From Pectobacterium aquaticum (GTDB lineage Bacteria; Pseudomonadota; Gammaproteobacteria; Enterobacterales; Enterobacteriaceae): a stretch of 64,000 bases of DNA. The notes beneath the pieces are model-generated. The model had not been told where the DNA came from and made no database searches. It saw nothing but the letters and a program-made list of their open reading frames with translations. The position numbers were made by a program, and so were the translations under genes. Positions 1-6,887 of this stretch are shown one piece after another; position 1 is the first letter of the stretch; the number at the start of each line of letters is the position of its first letter. The stretch is taken from NCBI RefSeq assembly GCF_003382565.3, contig NZ_CP086253.1:3658001-3722000 (forward strand). Direction: 5' to 3'.

Positions 1-1070
1 TTCGCGGCCACCCCAGCACCGTCATTCTGCCCGCCCTGTTTGCTCTGGCCGCAGAAGATCCTGCCGTGACGGAAGAAGCGTTTTTGACGGCCTATGTGAT
101 CGGCGTGGAAGCCGCAGGCAGAATCGGGCTGGCATGTGGCCCGCGTCATTACAGCCTCGGTTACCACAACACGGCTACGCTCGGCGCTATCGCCGCCGCT
201 GCCGCTGCCGCACGTCTGGCTGGTGCTTCGGTAGAGCAGACGCAAACCATTCTTGGTCTGGCCGCCACGCAGGCCGCCGGGCTGCGGGCGCAGTTTGGTT
301 CAGCGGTCAAACCACTACACGCCGGGCTTTCCGCCAGAGCGGGGCTAACCGCCGTCAAGCTGGGCTTGGCGGGTTTCGAGGGCAACACACAGCAGGTGAT
401 TGACGCCTTTCTTGCGGCGCATGGCGATCAAAAACAGCAGCCGGAGCTGCTGGTTGAAAACTGGGGCGCGCCGTGGCGCATGCTGTCTCCCGGTCTGGAA
501 TTCAAACGCTACCCGACCTGTGGCGGCACCCACAGCGCCGCAGAAGCCGCGTTTGCGCTGCGGGAACAGTGGTATAAGCAGAAGGGTGCGGATGCCGATC
601 TGGCCGACGCTATCGAACAGATCACGGTGACCTTCCCGCCGGGCGGCGATGTCGCCCCCTTTATCCGCAATGCCACAAACGGCGTAGAAGCGCGTTTCAG
701 TCTGGAATATGTGATTGCAGCGGCGCTGATTGAAGGGGAACTGAAGCTGGCACATTTTTCGGAAGCACCAGTTGAAACCACAATCTCCGCACTGGCGAAT
801 CGCGTCATACGCCGTGCCGATGAAACCGCACCACCCGACGAGCTTGACCCGGAAGCGCGTTTTCATGAGGTTACGCTGCACTTGCGTAACGGCAGCACGC
901 TAATCCAGCGCACCACACGTCAGGAAACCTCGGCGCGCCCTACCGATCTCCGTGCCAAGCTGCGGCAAACGATCGGTTCGCTGGCGCATCTCAACAGCAG
1001 CCAGATCGCCGACCGCTGCGCATTACGGCAGGAAGGCGATCTACGCTATTTGCTTGGGCTGTTGTTTTAA
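1..1070 (+). CDS. MmgE/PrpD family protein, 5' end outside window
   Basis: The reading frame is open from base 3 to the TAA at 1068-1070, giving the last 356 or so residues of a protein usually about 450 long. The GTG at 66 is not the start, because the frame continues upstream with family-like sequence (HPSTVILPALFALA). The family includes 2-methylcitrate dehydratase (PrpD) and cis-aconitate decarboxylase. Family-like stretches are the VEAAGRIG segment and KRYPTCGGTH near the middle. No prp genes are visible nearby, so the substrate is unknown and a PrpD role should not be assumed. The stop codon lies inside a 17-bp tandem repeat shared with the convergent hydrolase gene. Confidence 0.8.
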   Translation, partial: RGHPSTVILPALFALAAEDPAVTEEAFLTAYVIGVEAAGRIGLACGPRHYSLGYHNTATLGAIAAAAAAARLAGASVEQTQTILGLAATQAAGLRAQFGSAVKPLHAGLSARAGLTAVKLGLAGFEGNTQQVIDAFLAAHGDQKQQPELLVENWGAPWRMLSPGLEFKRYPTCGGTHSAAEAAFALREQWYKQKGADADLADAIEQITVTFPPGGDVAPFIRNATNGVEARFSLEYVIAAALIEGELKLAHFSEAPVETTISALANRVIRRADETAPPDELDPEARFHEVTLHLRNGSTLIQRTTRQETSARPTDLRAKLRQTIGSLAHLNSSQIADRCALRQEGDLRYLLGLLF

Positions 1071-1131
1071 CAAGATGCCAGTTTTAACAAGATGCCAGTT
1101 TTAACAAGATGCCGGTTTTAGCGGGATGCCG
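1064..1131. repeat. 17-bp tandem repeat, four copies, spanning two convergent gene ends
   Basis: Unit GTTTTAACAAGATGCCA occurs at 1064-1080 and 1081-1097 (identical), 1098-1114 (one change) and 1115-1131 (several changes). The TTAA core provides a stop on either strand: the plus-strand MmgE/PrpD gene stops in copy 1 and the minus-strand hydrolase stops in copy 4. The copies between them separate the two genes. Confidence 0.9.
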
Positions 1132-2305
1132 GCTTTAGCCACTGGTCCAAAAAGCTAAAGACTTCTTCCTGCTGCTCTTGATAGAAAACGTGTCCCAGCT
1201 CAGGCCAGATCTTGGTTTGCAGCTTGCTGTCCGCCCGCTGGGATTGCCACACCTTGTGCATTTTGGCGTAGGCGTCTTCAACGGATTGCGTCGGGAACAG
1301 TTTGTCTTTGCCGCCGTTAAATAACAGCATCGGTTTTGGCGCGGCGACGCTCGCCACATCCGGGAAATCAAAGCGTGTCGGTAACCCCGGATGCAGCATA
1401 TAGAATGCCGACTGCCCTCTCAGCACATTGTTGCCTGGCGTCATCAGGCCATCGTACGTGCCAATCCAGGACACCGCTGCCGTTGCCGCCACCTTATCGG
1501 ACAGCGCGGCGAGCTGCCAGGCACGGTAGGCACCCATCGAGAAACCGACGACGCCAATACGTTGCTTATCAACCTGTTCAAGCGATGCCAGAAAATCCGT
1601 TGCCCGCATGTCTTCGTAGGCCATCAGCCCCGCGAGCGAGCGCCCCAGATTAAAGAAATTGCTCGCCAGCGCCTGCTGCTGCTCATATTTGATCGGCCCA
1701 CGCGATCCCCAACCGAGTGCATCCACCGCCAGCACCACATAGCCCCGCTTCGCCAGTTCATCCCCGACAAAGCGCCCAGTGAAAAACTTATCGGCCCACG
1801 CCTGTGCGGAATCAAGCTGCTCGTTATTCCCCCACGGCTTGATCATCTTCTCTTTGCCGATATCAAACTTCGCGCCATGATCGTGTAGCAGGATGACCGC
1901 AGGATGCGGCCCCGCGCTTTTTGGGGTCAGGAGCAGCGCGTCTACGCGGCTTTCATCGGTCAGATTAAAGGCAATTTTCTCTGCCGTGTAGCTGCCGCGA
2001 TCCTGTTTTTCAATCGCCTGCGGGGCAAAGTCTTTGGTGGAATCAGGCGTCAGGAGCAGCGAACGCAGCGTTTTTCTCGACTGGGCTTGCCACTGGCTAA
2101 AATCCGTAAAATTCCCAGATAGCCAAGAATCCGAGTAGGTCATCTGCTGCTTAAGCTGCGGATAGAATGAAGGAAGCCCTTCGTCTGTCACCGCCTGATC
2201 CGTCGCGGGTTGAATCGTAGGGTTCATATCGTTCGCCATCAGTGAAGGGCTAGCCAGCAAAGCCGTCAACAGCCAGACAGAGGTGCGTAAGGTATTAAGA
2301 TTCAT
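1118..2305 (-). CDS. Exported alpha/beta hydrolase (dienelactone hydrolase-like)
   Basis: A 395-residue protein starting at the second of two adjacent ATGs. GAGG lies five bases upstream of that ATG, and the start puts a hydrophobic signal segment (SVWLLTALLASPSLMA) at the N-terminus, so export to the periplasm is predicted. The alpha/beta hydrolase fold is indicated by the nucleophile elbow GFSMG (Ser near 256), an acidic residue in GGKDKLFP (Asp near 334) and a histidine in ELGHVFY (near 372). HDHGAKFD resembles the oxyanion-hole strand of esterases. The substrate cannot be told. A longer frame to 2422 exists but would bury the signal peptide. A terminator for the gene upstream lies just before it. 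Confidence 0.8.
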   Translation of the reverse strand: MNLNTLRTSVWLLTALLASPSLMANDMNPTIQPATDQAVTDEGLPSFYPQLKQQMTYSDSWLSGNFTDFSQWQAQSRKTLRSLLLTPDSTKDFAPQAIEKQDRGSYTAEKIAFNLTDESRVDALLLTPKSAGPHPAVILLHDHGAKFDIGKEKMIKPWGNNEQLDSAQAWADKFFTGRFVGDELAKRGYVVLAVDALGWGSRGPIKYEQQQALASNFFNLGRSLAGLMAYEDMRATDFLASLEQVDKQRIGVVGFSMGAYRAWQLAALSDKVAATAAVSWIGTYDGLMTPGNNVLRGQSAFYMLHPGLPTRFDFPDVASVAAPKPMLLFNGGKDKLFPTQSVEDAYAKMHKVWQSQRADSKLQTKIWPELGHVFYQEQQEEVFSFLDQWLKPASR

Positions 2306-2406
2306 CATAACCTCAAAAACAAAACGTCGTTTCTTTTTTGAGGTTTGATTGTAATTGACGCGGCTAAAAATAAACGGACGGAAGACGCATTCTGCGAAGC
2401 CGCAGG

Positions 2407-2440
2407 CAAAAAAATCCGGCACCTATAAAGGTGCCGGATT
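2407..2440 (-). terminator. Rho-independent terminator downstream of the orphan gene
   Basis: Twelve-base arms AATCCGGCACCT / AGGTGCCGGATT (2413-2424 and 2429-2440) are followed on the minus strand by a run of seven T. It is nearly identical to the terminator at 3285-3319. Confidence 0.85.
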
Positions 2441-2473
2441 ATGATTCATCGTAACAGTAGACACAAAATGACA

Positions 2474-3188
2474 TCAGGCGGCTGATCCGTCTCGTTTGCG
2501 TTCAGCCACCAGCACAACTCCTTTTCGCGATTCATTCGGCGCAAGGCTCCAGATATCGCTTTCGGGAATGCTGCGACCATCGTATCGAATCCGTTCTCCG
2601 TCATACGGCCAGAAAGTACGTTGTTCTGAGTCGAACACAAATATCTCAATGCCAACCTCTTTACGTGCCATACGTGCCCACAAGGTTTTCCCACCTGGGA
2701 ATTGAGTTATCACTCACCAGCACAATGCCGTCATTAATGAGCGCCTTATACATGGCGCTCGCGACATTGGCGTTTCGTTCACGTTTAGTGACAATCACAC
2801 CTTCAACCTGAGCAAGAGTGTCATCTACCAGTTGCTGATTTTCGTAATAACCGATGACCGCCAAAATAGTCTCGGTTTCATCATTGCTGTGACGAGACTT
2901 TAGGTCAATCTTTGCAACAACAACATGCCGTAAATCACCGTTAACGTCATCAGGCTCTCCATATATGGCAACGGCGTGATGCCGCTCATTATGGATATAA
3001 ATATCCACGGCGCGACCATTCACACTCGTTTCGCCAATTTTCCGATATTCCCGCGCCATAGTGGCGGGGCTATATGACATTGGAAGAATCGCCATATCAA
3101 AACTCCCGCTATCGTTGAGGACTGGTGACATTATAAGCATAGCCTGTTGCACGTCGTTGGGGTCTATAATACCAAACATCATGCGCAT
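2474..3188 (-). pseudogene. Unrecognised orphan gene, apparently frameshifted
   Basis: The first frame opens at ATG 3188 (two in-frame stops lie directly upstream) and encodes about 160 natural-looking residues to IVLVSD near 2705, followed by an unconvincing tail ending at 2661. From about 2710 the next frame continues with FPGGKTLWARM, GIEIFVFDSEQRTFWPYDGE and GVVLVAERKRDG to a stop at 2474. Joining the frames gives a protein of about 235 residues, so a one-base change near 2700-2715 is the simplest reading. I recognise no family: no signal peptide, no membrane segment, mixed alpha/beta composition. SD support at the ATG is weak. A sequencing error or programmed frameshifting are alternatives to decay. 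The gene is bracketed by two near-identical terminators. Confidence 0.6.
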
Positions 3189-3284
3189 TTATTAGCCAAT
3201 TTACGCAATAGTACTCCACCTCCCTAATAGTAGAGCAGGAACAACAGAGAAATAGTTCACTCAATTATTCAGCACCGATGCGTA

Positions 3285-3319
3285 AAAAAAATCCGGCACC
3301 TATAAAAGGTGCCGGATTG
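3285..3319 (-). terminator. Rho-independent terminator downstream of lpd
   Basis: The arms AATCCGGCACCT / AGGTGCCGGATT enclose a short loop, with a long T run on the minus strand (A run 3285-3292). It ends lpd transcription and is a direct repeat of the structure at 2407-2440, differing by one loop base. Confidence 0.88.
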
Positions 3320-3347
3320 AATTCACGCTATTCGAACCTGAGCGAAC

Positions 3348-4772
3348 TTACTTCTTCTTCGCTTTCGGGTTTGGCAAGTCAGTGATGCTGCCTTCAAAGA
3401 TTTCAGCGGCCAGACCAACAGACTCATGCAGCGTTGGGTGCGCATGGATGGTCAGTGCGATATCTTCTGCATCACAGCCCATCTCGATCGCCAGACCGAT
3501 TTCACCTAACAGTTCACCACCGTTAGTCCCGACAATCGCACCACCGATAACACGGTGAGTTTCTTTGTCGAAAATCAGTTTAGTCATACCGTCAGCGCAG
3601 TCAGATGCAATAGCACGGCCAGACGCCGCCCATGGGAAGGTCGCGGTTTCGTAGCTGATGCCTTTCTCTTTCGCTTCTTTCTCGGTCAGACCCACCCACG
3701 CCACTTCCGGTTCGGTATAGGCGATAGAAGGAATCACTTTCGGATCGAAGTAGTGTTTCTTGCCGGAGATCACTTCAGCAGCAACGTGGCCTTCATGCAC
3801 GCCTTTGTGCGCCAGCATCGGCTGACCGACGATGTCGCCGATCGCATAGATGTGTGGCACGTTGGTGCGCATTTGCTTATCAACGTGGATGAAGCCGCGA
3901 TCGTCAACTTCCACGCCCGCTTTGCCAGCATCCAGGTTTTTGCCGTTCGGTACACGACCGATAGCAACCAGAACCGCATCGTAACGCTGTGGCTCGGCTG
4001 GCGCTTTTTTGCCTTCCATCGTCACATAGATGCCGTCTTCTTTGGCCTCTACTGCCGTCACTTTGGTTTCCAGCATCAGGTTGAACTGCTTGCTGATACG
4101 CTTGGTGAAGACCTTAACGACATCTTTGTCAGCAGCCGGGATAACCTGATCGAACATTTCAACGACGTCGATCTGTGAACCCAGAGCATGGTAAACGGTA
4201 CCCATTTCCAGACCGATGATACCGCCGCCCATAACCAACAGACGTCCTGGGACGCTTTTCAGCTCCAGCGCATCGGTAGAATCCCATACGCGTGGGTCAT
4301 CATGAGGAATGAAAGGCAGTTGGATTGGACGTGAACCCGCCGCGATAATCGCGTTATCGAAGTTGATCGTCGTTTTGCCGTTTTCGCCGTCAACTTCCAG
4401 CGTATTAGCCCCCGTGAATTTGCCCAGACCGTTAACCACTTTAACTTTACGGCCTTTCGCCATGCCAGCCAGACCACCGGTCAGTTGGGTAATGACTTTT
4501 TCTTTCCACAGACGGATTTTATCAATGTCGGTTTTAGGTTCACCGAACACGATACCGTGTTCTGCCAGTGCTTTGGCTTCTTCAATGACTTTAGCAACGT
4601 GCAGCAGGGCTTTGGAAGGGATACAACCCACATTCAGACACACCCCACCCAGCGTGGAGTAGCGCTCTACCAGTACAGTTTCCAGACCCAAATCCGCCGC
4701 GCGGAATGCAGCAGAGTAACCCGCGGGGCCGGCACCAAGTACCACTACCTGAGCTTTAATTTCAGTACTCAT
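3348..4772 (-). CDS. lpd: Dihydrolipoyl dehydrogenase (E3)
   Basis: The FAD enzyme that reoxidises dihydrolipoyl groups of the pyruvate and 2-oxoglutarate dehydrogenase complexes and of the glycine cleavage system, reducing NAD+. It has 474 residues. The FAD-binding motif GAGPAGY is at about 13-19, the redox disulfide is Cys45/Cys50 in GGVCLNVGCIPSK, the NAD-binding GGGIIGLEMG is near 180, and the C-terminal catalytic HPTLHE is present. The second of two adjacent ATGs was chosen because GAGG sits five bases upstream and the protein then begins MSTEIK like E. coli Lpd. It is separated from aceF by a terminator, so it has its own promoter, as in E. coli where it must serve several complexes. 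Confidence 0.97.
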   Translation of the reverse strand: MSTEIKAQVVVLGAGPAGYSAAFRAADLGLETVLVERYSTLGGVCLNVGCIPSKALLHVAKVIEEAKALAEHGIVFGEPKTDIDKIRLWKEKVITQLTGGLAGMAKGRKVKVVNGLGKFTGANTLEVDGENGKTTINFDNAIIAAGSRPIQLPFIPHDDPRVWDSTDALELKSVPGRLLVMGGGIIGLEMGTVYHALGSQIDVVEMFDQVIPAADKDVVKVFTKRISKQFNLMLETKVTAVEAKEDGIYVTMEGKKAPAEPQRYDAVLVAIGRVPNGKNLDAGKAGVEVDDRGFIHVDKQMRTNVPHIYAIGDIVGQPMLAHKGVHEGHVAAEVISGKKHYFDPKVIPSIAYTEPEVAWVGLTEKEAKEKGISYETATFPWAASGRAIASDCADGMTKLIFDKETHRVIGGAIVGTNGGELLGEIGLAIEMGCDAEDIALTIHAHPTLHESVGLAAEIFEGSITDLPNPKAKKK

Positions 4773-4955
4773 CATGACCTCTTAATTGATTTCCGGCGGG
4801 TCTGTGACGTCATTGTTATTGAGTCTTAACGCCCTCTTCCACCGGGACGTGTCTTTGCCGCTGTAGTTTACAAAATCGTTAACAATTTTGAAACAACAAG
4901 CGACTAACGATTTGTCCTTGATCACTGACAGCTGTAACAAATAACAGCTTATCAG
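4773..4955 (-). promoter_or_regulatory. lpd upstream region, promoter expected
   Basis: This 183-base stretch lies between the aceEF terminator and lpd and must hold the lpd promoter. It contains an AT-rich stretch around 4868-4890 reading TTGTTAACGATTTTGTAAAC on the minus strand, resembling the E. coli lpd promoter area and ArcA-type GTTAA sites, and an inverted repeat around AGCTGT/ACAGCT (4930-4950). Exact -35 and -10 boxes were not assigned. Confidence 0.4.
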
Positions 4956-4983
4956 AAAAAAGCCGGCCGTCAGGCCGGCTTTT
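4956..4983 (-). terminator. Rho-independent terminator of the pdhR-aceEF operon
   Basis: Perfect nine-base arms AAGCCGGCC / GGCCGGCTT with a four-base loop, flanked by A and T runs, directly downstream of the aceF stop. Confidence 0.9.
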
Positions 4984-4986
4984 CGA

Positions 4987-6873
4987 TTACATCACCAGAC
5001 GGCGGATGTCAGACAACGTGTTGTTAATGATGGTAATGAAGCGAGCACCATCAGCACCGTCAATGACCCGGTGGTCGAAGGACAGAGACATCGGCATCAT
5101 CAGACGCGGAGTGAACTCTTTACCATTCCAGACCGGTTCCATCGCGGACTTAGACACACCAAGAATAGCCACTTCCGGCGCGTTGACGATCGGCGCAAAG
5201 TGCGTAGTCCCGATGCCGCCCAGGCTGGAGATCGTGAAGCATCCGCCCTGCATTTCGCCAGCGGTCAGCTTACCGTCACGGGCTTTCTTGGAGATCGCCA
5301 TCAGTTCGCGAGACAGCTCAGTGATGCTCTTCTTGTTCACGTCTTTGAACACTGGAACCACCAGACCATTCGGGGTATCAACCGCTACACCGATGTTGAT
5401 GTATTTCTTCAGTGTCAGACGTTGAGCGTCTTCAGACAGTGAACTGTTGAAGCGTGGCATCTGCTCAAGCGCAGCGGCAACGGCTTTCATGATGAAGACA
5501 ACTGGGGTGAATTTCACATCCAGTCTGCGCTTCTCAGCTTCGGCGTTCTGCTGTTTACGGAACGCTTCCAGATCGGTGATATCCGTTTTATCAAAGTGAG
5601 TAACGTGCGGGATCACCACCCAGTTACGGCTCAGGTTGGCACCAGAAATTTTCTGGATGCGGCCCAGTTCCACTTCTTCCACTTCACCAAACTTGCTGAA
5701 ATCAACTTTCGGCCATGGCAGCATGCCCGGCAGACCGCCGCCAGCGGCAGCCGCTGGTGCAGACTCAGCGCGTTTCACGGCATCTTTCACGTAAGTCTGA
5801 ACGTCTTCGCGCAGGATACGGCCTTTACGACCAGAACCCTTCACTTTTGCCAGATTCACGCCGAATTCACGAGCCAGACGACGGATAACCGGCGTGGCGT
5901 GAATGTAAGCATCATTCTCAGCGAACTCGCTCTTGCCTTCTGCTTTCGCAACTGGCGCAGCAGCAGGTTTTGCCGCTGGAGCAGGTGCAGCAGCCGCTTC
6001 TTGCTTGGCCGCTGGAGCCGCCGCAGGTGCAGCGCCTTCCACTTCGAAGACCATGATCAGTGAACCGGTTTTCACTTTATCGCCAGTGCTGATTTTGATT
6101 TCTTTAACCGTACCCGCGAACGGCGCAGGGACTTCCATTGAAGCCTTGTCGCCTTCAACGGTGATCAGTGATTGCTCAGCCGCGATTTTATCGCCAACTT
6201 TAACCATCACTTCAGTCACTTCAACTTCGTCGCCGCCGATATCAGGTACGTTGACTTCTTTCGCCGCAGAGGCCGCTAGCGCAGTTGCTGCTGGAGCAGC
6301 GGCTTGTGCCGGAGCGGCAGCAGGTGCAGCACCCGCCACTTCGAACACCATGATAAGCGTTCCGGTAGAAACTTTATCGCCAGTGCTGATTTTGATCTCT
6401 TTAACCGTACCTGCGAAAGGTGCCGGGACTTCCATAGACGCTTTGTCGCCTTCTACAGTGATCAGAGATTGTTCAGCCGCAACGGTGTCGCCCACTTTAA
6501 CCAGCACTTCAGTCACTTCGACTTCATCACCGCCGATATCCGGTACGTTGACGTCTTTCGCTGCCGATGCCGCTGGGGCAGCAGCCGGAGCCGCTTCTTT
6601 CTTCTCTTCTGCCTTGGCAGGTGCAGCGTCAACTGCACCGTCGGCGGAATCGAAAATCATGATCAGTTTGCCAGTTTCAACTTTGTCACCGACAGAGACG
6701 TTAATCTCTTTCACGACACCCGCCTGCGGAGAAGGGACTTCCATAGAAGCCTTATCACCTTCAACCGTGATCAGCGACTGTTCAGCTTCAACTTTGTCGC
6801 CAACCTTCACCAGCACTTCGGTGACTTCAACTTCATCTGCACCGATGTCCGGTACGTTGATTTCGATAGCCAT
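4987..6873 (-). CDS. aceF: Pyruvate dehydrogenase E2, dihydrolipoyl acetyltransferase
   Basis: The core subunit of the pyruvate dehydrogenase complex, moving acetyl groups from E1 to CoA on swinging lipoyl arms. The 628 residues carry three lipoyl domains, each with the lipoylation motif GDKASMEV (Lys41, Lys144, Lys243), joined by Ala/Pro-rich flexible linkers. The peripheral subunit-binding domain follows (ATPVIRRLAREFGVNL, GRKGRILREDV), then the acetyltransferase domain ending with SFDHRVIDGADG (catalytic His near 601). The three lipoyl segments also make direct DNA repeats of roughly 300 bp. It starts 14 bases after the aceE stop and is co-transcribed with it. Confidence 0.97.
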   Translation of the reverse strand: MAIEINVPDIGADEVEVTEVLVKVGDKVEAEQSLITVEGDKASMEVPSPQAGVVKEINVSVGDKVETGKLIMIFDSADGAVDAAPAKAEEKKEAAPAAAPAASAAKDVNVPDIGGDEVEVTEVLVKVGDTVAAEQSLITVEGDKASMEVPAPFAGTVKEIKISTGDKVSTGTLIMVFEVAGAAPAAAPAQAAAPAATALAASAAKEVNVPDIGGDEVEVTEVMVKVGDKIAAEQSLITVEGDKASMEVPAPFAGTVKEIKISTGDKVKTGSLIMVFEVEGAAPAAAPAAKQEAAAAPAPAAKPAAAPVAKAEGKSEFAENDAYIHATPVIRRLAREFGVNLAKVKGSGRKGRILREDVQTYVKDAVKRAESAPAAAAGGGLPGMLPWPKVDFSKFGEVEEVELGRIQKISGANLSRNWVVIPHVTHFDKTDITDLEAFRKQQNAEAEKRRLDVKFTPVVFIMKAVAAALEQMPRFNSSLSEDAQRLTLKKYINIGVAVDTPNGLVVPVFKDVNKKSITELSRELMAISKKARDGKLTAGEMQGGCFTISSLGGIGTTHFAPIVNAPEVAILGVSKSAMEPVWNGKEFTPRLMMPMSLSFDHRVIDGADGARFITIINNTLSDIRRLVM

Positions 6874-6887
6874 GTAATCTTTACCTC

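Noticed and set aside
6000..6873. Three direct DNA repeats of about 300 bp as a possible mobile or CRISPR-like element
   Set aside because: They are explained by the three lipoyl domains of AceF.
5933..6877. 314-codon plus-strand frame opposite aceF
   Set aside because: Ala/Ser/Thr-rich mirror of the aceF lipoyl and linker repeats, a typical antisense shadow frame.
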